DNA of 64,000 nt from Piezodorus guildinii (Eukaryota > Arthropoda > Insecta > Hemiptera > Pentatomidae), in assembly GCA_023052935.1 (NCBI GenBank), contig CM041297.1, forward strand, positions 3,214,280 to 3,278,279, written 5' to 3'. The translations under genes and the position numbers were made by a program. Positions 27,279-39,200 of this stretch are shown here, piece by piece. How positions within the stretch are numbered: position 1 is the stretch's first letter; each line of letters begins with the position of its first letter. Under the pieces are notes generated by a model, which was not told the DNA's origin, searched no databases, and worked only from the letters and a program-made list of their open reading frames with translations.

Positions 27279-30200
27279 ATGGGTGGTAAAAAGACAGTAG
27301 AGTATGTATTTGTGTTTTGTTTATTTTTTACAAGTTGTAATTATACTATGTAATTATAATTTCTCATTTATGCATTGTTCAGAAACTCTCGGAGATTCGA
27401 AAAGGATAGAAGAGACAAGCTTAATATTGCCTTTATGGAACTATGTAAGCTCCTACCAGATCATGATCCATCGGTTAGTCTCAGCAAGATTGAAATTTTA
27501 AGGAAAGCTGCTGAATACATCAGGTATTTGCAGGGGCAAAATGAGGAAATCATGAAGCTCGGAGAAGACTTAGCACTCAGTATGTTTTTGTTTAAGTTAT
27601 TGTGTCAGATATATGTCAAGATACTTTAATGTTACTAAAATTATTTTGTTTTTAGAAAATGAAAGTGAGAAGTTAAGGAAAAGAGTTGCTCATTTGCTTT
27701 TGAAAACTAAAGAGCTAGTCGAAGCTCTGAGGTGTGCTGGTGTACCGATACCAAATTCAAAACGTAGAAAGAGAAAGCCAAAAACAGTGACGCAAGGTGC
27801 ATTACTTTCAAATCAGAACAAAACTTGTAAGTAAAGTTTTCAATTCAATTGTTTGTATTGGATTTATATCAATGGGGAGTTTTCATGTTAATAAGTATTC
27901 TTAACAATTTATGTAAAAAAATTAAATCATCATGTTTCATTTAAGTAGATGTAAATTGTTATTATTTTGGCTTAGTGCAGTGATTGTATCCTGCTACCCA
28001 GAATAACTTCCCGACCAATCTCCCCCTCTCATACATCAGTAAGCCATGTCTTACTTGGATGTATCCTCTTTTGTCTTAGTTCTGGCAGACACTAGAAAAC
28101 CTTCTTTGGACAAACCATTGAAGAAGCTTGATTACAATATTGTATTATATATTTAATTTAATGTATACATAATAAATTTTACTCTCCTGGCCTATTGTGT
28201 TTCTACTGTATTATTAAATATGTGCTGGGTCTTTGGAAAACTAAAGATTCTTATTCATTAATCTATCTCTAGTGGCAATAACTTTTGTTTTCTTGGTGTT
28301 TTATGATCCATGTTATAACTCAGTACTTATAGTATAGTAGTTTTTTTTTTTTATTAATTTAACGTCACTTTATAGTACTGTGGCTTATTGGACGATAATA
28401 CAGTGGTAGTCCTTAATTTCGCCTATCCAGTTTTTATTAGGATTGGGGTCTTATGATCCTTTCTTTTTTGACATATATATACATATCAGCAGTAGGTCAA
28501 AACATACATTGAAAACTACTAGGACAACCAAATATGGAAATGTTTTTTTACTGAAATATATAAGCAAAAAAAAATCCCTTAACCTTTTTTTTTTCTGACT
28601 TACTGCTGTTGAAAGAGAAACATAGCTCCGCATTGGTGACATAAGTTTGGACTGGTGAGTTTATTTATCTAACAGCTGTGAATTGCTACACATCCTCAGT
28701 CGCAGATTTTGATGGCTTAGAAAAATCTATATGGCCCTTTATTATATGTTAGTTAGGTTATTCATAAAACGTCACATTATAATACTGTGGCTGACTAATA
28801 GGACGAAGCTACCGTACGATTCCTAAATTTTGCCAATCCAGGTTTTATCAGGACAGGGATCTTTAATGATTACCTAACATTACACAGGACCACCATTTTA
28901 TGTCCTCTCTGAAGGCATAACCAAGGATTTGTTACTCCTTTTGAAAAAAATCCTAGGGTTACCTGTGAGCTTAGAACACTGTTATGCTAGCTACTACACC
29001 ACTGGTGAACTCCTGTAATGTAGTATAGTGCAGTACCTTGTAAAAAGGTGATACAGTTTTTTTTTTTTTTGTCCTAAAGTTATATTTTTATTCCATAATA
29101 TTGAGTTTAGGATCCCAATAATTTTTTGTTCTAAGAAAATTTTCATTGACAGATGTAACTGTATGTCAGAAACTAGGATACTCTTAGATTTCATTATGCC
29201 TTACATTTTAAATGTTCAATTATGTTTTTATTTCTTTTTACCATTTTATGAATGTAGCAATGTAGTTAAATGGTAGGGTACTGTACTACTGATCTATTGT
29301 GTATATGTGGTAGGTCAAGCTGAAAAACAATGATTCTTTTCAATAAAAGTTGCAACTTTTTCATCAAAATACTAAAGAAAAGTTCTCCATTTTATACTAT
29401 CAAAACCATTTTGTTTAAGCTTAGTGTATTGGTGTAAAATTTAATGGGGTTTAATGTCTTGTGGATTTTTCATTCTGATTTAAATAGTTTGTCTGGGCTT
29501 AAATGTCAAAGTGGTTATTTTGTTTTTCTCAAAATGGAAGAGAAAAAAAATTTGTTTAAAAAAAAATCTGCTTCACAGAAAGTTAACAAAATTCGCAATG
29601 TGTATGGCGATGATGCCTTTGGAGAAAGCACTGTCTGTAAGTGGTTTGCTCAATTCAGAACCGCAAATTATGACTTGGAAGACGCAAGGTGCTCTGTTTG
29701 TCCTTCAACTGTTCTGGGAGGGCGGAATAAAAAAATAACCTGAAAGATAGCATCATGCAATAGATCCAAATGGGTCATATGTTATTGATTAAAAATATTT
29801 ATTAGAATCTGAAGTTTTTATTGGAATCACCATTAAAAAACACAACAAACTTATTTTACAATACCTTTGTTGATTAGAAATAATCGACCATTCCTAGGGT
29901 TATTCCATTAAAACCAGTTATGATAGTTTAAAAAAATGGGTGAATATGATTTATGAAAGAATTTGGTAACCAACTGAAGAAGAAAACAACAAGAATATAT
30001 TTCCAAGTTCAATATTGGATTGTCTGGAAAGTTTGTTGAGAAATTTGGACAAAAATTAAAATTGATGTACAGCTTAAAATTTATTTATTGAATCTATAAA
30101 ATAGTTACCATTGTGATTACCCTTTCCCTATGGCTTGGAAGGTCCATAATCCCTTTTTACAGGCTCGGGACCACTATTTTAGGTCTCTAAAGGATGGAAA

Positions 30201-33200
30201 AACCTAGGATTTTTTATTCCATTTTAAGAATCTTATGACTATCTGCCATTGGATGGACCTGCTACCTCTGGCATAAAGGTCTGTTTAGACTATACCACGG
30301 GTGATCCCTGAAACCTTTCATAGGTCGTGGTGGTACAGGTTTTTTTTTTTTGTACAGTTGCTCAAAGTTCTGCCTAATTTCCACATTAAATAGTTTATTA
30401 CAATATTTCCGTTATTTATAGAATTTAAATTATCATTTTAATAATCTAGACATTTTCTATATTCAAAATAAACATTATTATCTTTTCTCCTCTTGTGATA
30501 AAATCATGTGAGGTGGTTATCCTTATATCATACATAATCCATCATATATTGTCACTCATGTTTAACCATATGTTAGTATATAAAAAGTTTTTTGAGTGAT
30601 TTAAATAACAGATGGGAGAAGTTAGTTCAGGATGCAGTCAAAAGAACACACAATTAAGTATAAACTTAATTTACTGGCGCCCAACGTTTCAAATAAAAAA
30701 AATTCAAATTTACGTTGTGACACTCTCCTTCAAAAACTTCAGATGTTTGTAGATATATTTAATTGATTTCTGGTAATTTTTCAAATCCCTCTTCTCAAAA
30801 CTTCTTTGATTTTTTATTGATAAACTCATCTATGTTCTTTCTGCCGTCCTCAAGCTAATCAAAATGTTTGCCATCAAGGAAGATTTGCAGGGAGGGAAAT
30901 AAGTAGTCATTTGTTGGGACCAGGACAAATGTATGTGGGGTACATCCTAGCCAAAACTTAATAATTTTGTAATATTTAAAAAGAAATATGTGGATGGATA
31001 TTTACCATGGTGGAAAAAATTGCCTTTTGATTAGCTAATGCTGTGGTGCAGTGACTAGCATAATCTACCCCAAAAGTCGAATGTTCGAACCCGGCAGATG
31101 TTCCCAGAGTTTCATAAAGCTGAAAATGTGTGATGTGGGAGTACTTGTTAAAGATTACTGTCTTAATTAAATCCGGATAGAGACAATTTTGGACCCATAC
31201 TGTTGCATCTTTCAATTTGCCATAGTAGCTTAAATTTGTGTTAAATAAATAAACAAAAACACGAGAAGGTTCTAATTTATAATTGAAAAACGCTTTGAAC
31301 TAATTTTACAGTCTGATATACAATCCCAATCAAAAGTTTGAGACCAACTATGATTCACATCAATAAGTGATAAATAACCAACCTCTATGAATGCCTAAAT
31401 AAAATTTATAATCATGGAGTTTAGTTGATCGTTGAAAATATTGGATGAGGAAGATGGTTGGGTGTGTGGTAGTATAAAAAACACACATTACCGAGTAGTA
31501 CTTATTTTAATTGTGTACCAACATTTCGGCCTTCATCAGGGGTAAGAGAAACAAGATAACAACCAATATTATTAGAAAATTACTTTAGGTATAAGTTAGG
31601 TACATAATAATAATATGATAACAGGAATACAATATGGAAACAAACATAAAATTAAATGTAAAATGATAATAAGATGACAGTTATAAAGTATGGAAGTGAA
31701 CAAAATTAAGATGATAATATTTGAATTAGGATATTAAAAGAGAAACTAAGCAAATGATTAAATGAAGTGACAATGGTTGACTGTGTGTATATATGAGAGA
31801 AGTTGGTTGAGGGTGCAGTCAATTTAACACACAATTAAGCGTAAACATAATTTATAGGTGCCGACGTTTTGGCCTAAATTATAGGCCTTCTTCAGGGCTA
31901 TAAGAAAAACAAAAAACAAAGATAACAACCAGCAGTGGAATACAATATGTAAAGATGATAAGAAAAATAAATTGTACTAAAGATTACAAACAAAGTGAAA
32001 AAGTAGTAATGACAATTGATAAATGTAATAATTCCTACAAACAAAAATAAAAGAGGGGAAGACATTTTAATAAAAGGTGGGTTATATTTTACAGTTTTAA
32101 TTAATTACTTATTTAATTAATGTGAGACGTTATAAAGTTAAAAAATAAAGAAAGTGATGAAAGTCAAAAAATAATGACTTTAACTTAATAATTTCTCGCT
32201 ATTATAACTATTTCATCACTATTTTTTGACTTTCATCACTTTCTTTATTTTTTAACTTTATAACGTCTCACATTAATTAAATAAGTAATTAATTAAAACT
32301 GTAAAACATAACCTACCTTTTATTAAAATGTCTTCCCCTCATTTGTTTTTGTTTGTAGGAATTATTACATTTATCAATTGCCATTACTACTTTTTCACTT
32401 TGTTTGTAATCTTTAGTAAATTTATTTTTCTTATCATCTTTATATATTGTATTCCACTGCTGGTTGTTATCTTTGTTTTTTGTTTTTCTTATAGCCCTGG
32501 AGAAGGACTATAATTTAGGCCAAAACGTCGGCACCAATAAATTAAGTTTACGCTTAATTGTGTGTTAAATTGACTGCACTCTCAACCAACTTCTCTCAAA
32601 TGATTAAATGTTAAAAAAACAATATGTGAACAATTAAAATTTTAAATATGAACAATATTGAAGTGATATTTGGCGGTAATGTATAAAAAACATAGTTAAG
32701 AACATAGGTAGTATATAAAAAGTACATAATCATTAGAACCGAGAAACAATATGAAAGAAAATTTTTTTTTTAAAGTAATGTAATACTAAACTAACAATTG
32801 TATGTCAGGATATATAACGGAAAAAGATATGAATAGGAAAAGAGGGAGGAAGAAATAAGCAGTGAAAAGAGATACAAATCAATAAGAAAGAAAGAAAAAA
32901 CTAGTACATTGGTTGTTATCTTGTTTCTCTTAGCCCTGATAGCTCTCAGAACACAATTAAAATAAGCACTACGTTTTAATGTGTGTTTCTTTCTAATGAC
33001 CGCATCCCCAACCATCTTACTCTCTAAAATGATATTAAGATGACAGTAATAAAGTATGGAAGCAAACATAAAATTAAGATGTTAATAGTGCGTAGTAAAA
33101 AGAACATTGGTAGTATATACAAAAATAAGAACAACATATTCATTAGAAACGAGAAAGAGTAAGCATCATTTTTTTTTATTATTATTTTTTTTATTAAGTA

Positions 33201-36200
33201 ATGTAACATTAAACTATCCATTATATGTGAGGATATATAATGGAAAAATATATGAATAGGGAAAGAGGGAGAAAGAAATAAGTGATGAAAAGAGAACATA
33301 ATCAATAAGAAAGAAAATAGATACTGACTCCGAGACAATGTCTGAAGAAGTGATAATATTTGATGTTGAACACGCTCTCTGCGTGGTACGGAAAATACAG
33401 GAACTAGGAAAAAAAAAACATTAAAAATATGTGTAAGGCCAATGTCCAAAAAAGCTTTGTTATGTTTACCGATTCGAATATTTATTGAAGAAAACCAAAA
33501 AGATTGGTTAATGTTAATATATTAATGGTATAAAATTGGGCTAAGATTAAAAAAATACAGAATAAATAAGACAGGTATAGGATGTTGTAACTAATAGTGG
33601 ATTAGGGATGCTTTATTAAATTTAATATCTGGGAATAAGCTAGTGATAAGTTTGGTTTGTCAGTCTTTTGATTAAGAGGAAGGGGTTCTAGTTGTATGTA
33701 AATGCATTCTGTAATTTGTCATTTCTCATGATTGGGAACTGTGGCAAGAATGGAAGTTTTATTGAAATCAAAGGAATGGTTGAGGGTTAAGTTTTGAAGC
33801 GGTAGAGTTTTTTGAGGAAATAGAATGTTTGTGTCGGGTGATGCGTTCCTTGAGGAGGTTTTTGGTTTCACCAATGTAGGCTGAGTTGCGATTAGCGGTT
33901 CTGCAAGGAATTCTGCAAACAATCTTGGAACGATGGTCAGTTGGTATTTCGTCTTAAGGCGGCTATAAATATTGGAGAGTTTATAGTGGGATTTAAAGAC
34001 TTGATTGCAATACTTTCTCTTACTGTATATTTCACATATAGGTTAGTGAAAGTAAAAATTCAAACAGATTAATTGATGTAAACCGTAGTGCTATGTATCG
34101 AGAATACTGGAAGGTGAAGGAATATTTTTCAATCGTATAAAATAGAGCAGTTTCCGGTCGACAAACAGGAAGGTTCTTAGAAGGCCTATGCAAAAAACTG
34201 CACCCCTCCACTGCTTGGGAGAGATAGCCCTTTACCTGAGGGGGAGTCTGAGAATCGGAAGTCCACGGGAGGAGTTCGAGGGGTCAACCAGGAAAGAAAT
34301 TTGCAGTCATGTCCAAAGGTACCTATATGTAATATTATGTGGTAAATCGGAGCCTCAGTATTCTCGATAATAACAATGCCTCACTGAACCAAGTTTTTAT
34401 GTATGATAATATATAGTAGTAGGTAGTCTCAAACTTTTACCCGGGAGTGTGTATCCTCTATATATCAGAAGACCTGTCAATTTTATAATGCTTAAATTAT
34501 CAATCAATGTTATTTTTTGTTATACTTCCATTTTAATCTTTTTTTTTTTTTGTTATATTTCCATTTTAACAGATTTTTTTTTTCTTTTTCAGCTGGCAAC
34601 AATAAAGAGGAAGAAGCGAAAACATCTCAAGATGAAGCGACTACAATAAAAAAAGTCAAGTGCGGTTGTATGAAATTAGCTCCGGAAAAGAAGCCGTTGA
34701 AGGAATCGAACCCAGTGGTAACCGCCCCTCCCACAGTAGTTACCTTAGGGAATGTTGCCACTGTCGTGTCAGTTACCTCGGTTTCAGGTCCTCCATGGAC
34801 CAACCACACCAAACTTCTGACAGCTACTCCAACTCCTTTAATAAGTGCTTCGATCATGACCACTCGTGTTCAAGGTCTTCCTGTCGTTAAACAATTACTT
34901 CCCAATAACAATAACACTGCAATTCCTAGAGGGGCTCAAATCTTGTCGAGCATTAGGGCTCCTCTAGATGGAAACGTCAAAAATATCCCTACCGTGAGGA
35001 GCGGAATACACAACCTGCCGATAGCACCTTCCTCCATTCAAACCATTCCGATAATATCAAACAACATCCTACCATCGAACATCGTCAAAGAAGTAACGCC
35101 GGCAGTGATAAGCAAGAAAACCGTGAATATCGTCACAACTACAAGTTCCAGTTCGATTCCCGACACAGACTATCGTCAATAGCTCCCATATTATTACTCT
35201 ATCTCAAAACAGTATCATCAGTGCGCCTGTAATGGCTCCTGGGATACAGACTGTACCAGTATTAGAAAAGAATATACTCTCAAATTTAGGCCCTGGCACG
35301 TTAATCCTAGCCGATGGTAGAATAGTGAACGTGCCTCCAATCGTACCTCAGATCCTTGTTAAACCTCAACCGACGGTAATTCTGATGCCGACTGCGAAGA
35401 AAAAAGATAAAATAATAATTCCCAAAGAAACGAGATGTTACTAAGACGACATTCGCCAACAAGGCACCCATCCCTGCCATACAGACCTTTAGGTTAGAGT
35501 CGTGTCCGAGAGTCCGACCTAAAAAGAAACCCAAAACTCCTTTAAAGAAAACCGAGAAAAGCAAGAATACAGAAAACGATACTGACTCTGAGCAGGCTAA
35601 GAAAAAAAGGAAAATAGACAAGGAAGTGATTCCTCCGGAACAGGAAAAAATTGAGAAAACACCCTCTTTGGAGGACGTAAATTCTTCAAAAGAAGTCGAG
35701 AATATAACCATTAACACTGCAAATGAGCAGGTCTCTAAAGATGTAGATGTTAATGGTTCTAACGTAGCTGAAACAACCACAACACAACAGCAGGAAATGC
35801 CTGGCGAAAACGAGAATGTGCAGAAATCGCCTGTAACTGTTGAGGAATCGGCAGTTGAGAGTAGTTGCCATTCATCCGTAACTGATACTCAAGTATCAAC
35901 TAGTACTATTTCTGATATTAATCTCAACAGTCCTTGTGATTCTGATTCACCTGTTGCCTCATCTCCGGTCAAAGATAATTTTGAATCCCTGAGTGAAGCA
36001 CAACCGTTACCAACCTCTGTAAATGACCCGAATAAAGATCCATCTAGCAATTCTGATGAGGCGGACAAAATCGGAGAAGAAAATAACATTCCTCCTGGAT
36101 CAGATATGATTGCCTCTGCAGGATCTGAAACGGAGCAAGGACCTTCTAATCCGGATGCTCCTACGAATCTCTTGGCATCAGCTCCTGTTGCTGCATGTGA

Positions 36201-39200
36201 CAATAATACTGAAACTTCTGTTCCGGATAATATAAATGACAAAAGCTTTAGAGTCTGGTACTTCTAAAGATTGTAATACTACCAGATCTTCACCAGAAAC
36301 GGAAATAAGTCCAATTAAAAATAATAGCTTAAACAGCAATGACTTAGATAACCAGACTTCTGTTAGTTGCCAAGCCAATAATAGCTATAATATGAATCTC
36401 ACCGAAGCGAATCCGACTTCGGTACATGTTTCTCTGTTTGTATCCAGTACAGAGACGAATACCGTAAATAAATCTACTTCATCCTCTTTTAGCTGCCAAC
36501 CTCATCACAGTTCCTACACGGCTGTGGACACGAGTCACCATAGTTTGGGAAATCACTCTTTTCAACATCAAGACAACTTAAATTCACAAGTACCTAGTCA
36601 AAGTGAACCTGTCCCAAGTACAGAACCATCAAGGACTTCTGCATGTGATAACAGCATCTATCCTAGTAGTTCTTCACTTCCTGACAGGATTCAACATTCA
36701 AAACCGAACACAGAATTAAATAATTCACATGATGCTGCTTCTACTTCCAAAGCACCTGTTTCTTCTTCTTCTTCCTCTTCAAACGATAAACCGTTCACGA
36801 ATCGAGAAATGGTGCAGAAATTAGATTTTCCAGATCTCGGTAGCAATCCCCTCATCGAAAACAGTTCGATGTTCCCATCCTTCAACGAGATAACACACTC
36901 ATTGCCTTTGAACATCCAAGAGAAGGTTATATATTCTCAGGCTCTCTCGTTTCCGCAAGACAAGTGCCCTAATAGTTCTAACAGTCTAATCAGTGGTGTC
37001 GGAGGTTTGGCTACTACGCTCGGAAGTAAAAACAACCCATTTTCGATGAGTGACAATGGTTTTAATCAGCAGCAGAATAATCAGACCCAGCTCGATCCTA
37101 ACAAGCAGAAAACTTCAATGTCATTCGATCCGTTTTGTAATATTTCTCAGAGGCCTGATTTACCAGTGTATCCACAAAGCAATGTTCCTTTCTCGTATTC
37201 CAAAACGAATGAATCTTTTACCAACCCACCAACTTACAGAATGCCGGGAACAATTCTCGGTGATAAGAATACAAACCTTAGCTATGGTGATAACGTCAAC
37301 AAATCTGGTGGTTTCAATACAAATGAGAAATTACCATGCAGCAGTACAGCAGTCATTTCAACAATCAGTCAGTCTACAAGCTCTAACATGAATATTTATT
37401 CCGGCTATTGCTCAGCAAACTTTTATCCAAATACTACGGTCACGTATTCTCAAAATAGTTTCAATTTGAAATCCGTGAATAAAACTTCTCAGGCTGATAA
37501 CATTTCGAAGAAAATTGTCCCTTATAGTTCATTTAATGATCCTTTGACACCGATGAGTATAAGCGACAAGCAGATTTTTGCTCGGAATACATCTTTTCAT
37601 CAGAATACAGTTGCTAAACCTAATTGGGATAAGTCCAATTGCAACAAAGATTTTTATAACATTCCGACGAATAATATGCCCGATAATAACAGTATTAAAG
37701 ACAAAAATTCTTCATTCCATTGCAATAAGATCCCAGGTTTGGAGAAACAAAATGAAATGCAAAATCAAAGCCAACTGATGTACCTCGGTTTTCAAAATGA
37801 ACCTGTCGCATCTCATGGCAATGGTTTTTTTCAAAATTTTCCCTCGACTCCTGTTCTCCAAGGAGGGTATGGTTTTAACGAATTTCCGTCTGCTACTAAT
37901 ACTATACCTCCTAAGATGAATAATCTCCATGATAGTCAAATGAACGTCAACCCATCTCTCGTAGGAAGGAACCCTCAAGAAAAAATGTTCCGAGACTCTC
38001 AACCCATCATCAACAAAGGTAATTCATTACCTAGTATCGATAAAGATAAGACGAGAAATAGTTCATTTTATCCGGTACCTATACAACAGTCTGGCTATTC
38101 TAATTTTACTCCTGAAAACCAACCCAAAGCGCAGAATAATCCATATTCTGATAACAGTTCCGCTAGCAAAACTAAAGTACCTTCAGAAAGTAACAATTGT
38201 ATATCGCATAATAATTTCATAGAACCGAAAACTTCATGTATTGAAACTAGCGGATCAGTAACCAGTACTAATAATGCTCAGATGAACACAAGTCATTCTA
38301 TATATAATACTATCAGTTCGGGCACCACATTTGTCGACGGCAAATCCACCGATCAAGCTTGTAATAGTTCTGTAGACGAAAGGAGAAAGATAAATGATAA
38401 TGGAAAGTCTTATCCGAAGGAAAAAGAGGTTTCGAAAACCAACAGATTCACCGAGGCTCCACCAGCAGTGTCACATAATCCACCTGATCCTAGTAAAGCT
38501 ACCCAAGCAAACACCAGTAGTCATTCGGCCTCCTCGAAAAATCTGCAAATTCTGGAGAAACTGAGAGAAATCCTGAAAACAACGGTTACAACAATTATCT
38601 CTCGAAACCGCCAGCCAGTGGTAAAAATATTCAAAATAATAATCCAGAAATAAACCAGATGAACCGTAAAATGAACGATTCGATCGAAAATACACAAAGT
38701 CGCTTTAAAGATTACACCCAAAATACAAGCAGTGGGAAACAATTGCAAGAAAATCACAAGCTTTTATCATCAACCCATAAATCAGTTTCAACGGAAATGA
38801 GCTCGATGATTTTCAAGTCTTTAATTACAATGGAAGTAATTATCAGAAACTTCCTCATTCGCAGAATAATTCTTTTACATCGAATCCCTCAAGAATGTCT
38901 AATAACCCTATTGGAAGTAGTAACTATAAGAATTTCGATAATACTCCCTTTGAATCTGTAACAAATCAGTTTGTTAGTCAAAATGGTGCTTCTGTTAATG
39001 TGAGAAATGCTGGTGCTTGTTCCCTCTCAAAGTCATTCTTTGCAGTTACTACCATCAACTTCTACCTCAACTTCCAATCACATTACTCCTCATTCAAGTA
39101 ATAAAACTGCACCTGTTGCAGTAATGCCCAATTCCTTGCCTCCGAAAGATAATCAAACTTCAAAGATTTGTTCAAGTGATGGGAACTCTTTTAAAGGGGA

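Larger units (their letters stand above)
31765..32596. mobile_element. PLE-derived foldback (inner), ~0.8 kb palindrome with 14-bp target duplication
   Basis: Two arms of roughly 370-390 bp, nearly identical in inverted orientation, meet near 32168-32225. CAAATGATTAAATG occurs immediately outside at 31751-31764 and 32597-32610. Each arm carries a hammerhead motif (31860-31898 and 32494-32532). No protein is encoded. Confidence 0.85.
31431..33035. mobile_element. PLE-derived foldback (outer), interrupted by a second one
   Basis: Left arm about 31431-31560 (GGATGAGGAAGATGGTTGGG.., hammerhead remnant near 31516-31541) and right arm about 32900-33035 (..CCCCAACCATCTTACTCTC) are inverted copies. 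The AT-rich interior is interrupted at 31751-32610 by the inner element and its duplicated target. Confidence 0.7.
27827..34592 (+). other. USF3-like intron 3: repeat-filled
   Basis: No host exon is visible. It holds SINE-1 fragments (28344, 28755, 30160, 31040), a Rep-A fragment, mariner pieces (29560, 30012), nested PLE foldbacks (31431-33035), a PLE endonuclease remnant (33600-33985) and a ~274-bp inverted-repeat unit (34096-34369). The stretch 27840-28340 has nothing I recognise. Confidence 0.6.

Noticed and set aside
27375..27629. bHLH protein starting at the internal ATG just before NSRRF
   Set aside because: That ATG lies in the intron before the acceptor at 27381-27382; the upstream ATG 27279 splices in phase and gives MGGKKTVE.
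31431..33035. Transcription terminator hairpin or origin-like palindrome
   Set aside because: Size, target duplication and repeated occurrence across the window identify it as a mobile foldback element.
33024..33449. Hydrophobic 141-residue open frame as a membrane protein
   Set aside because: It is composed of T-rich antisense of A-rich repeat sequence around a PLE foldback; no conserved domain.
35307..35780. Minus-strand 157-residue open frame
   Set aside because: Antisense shadow of the USF3-like exon.
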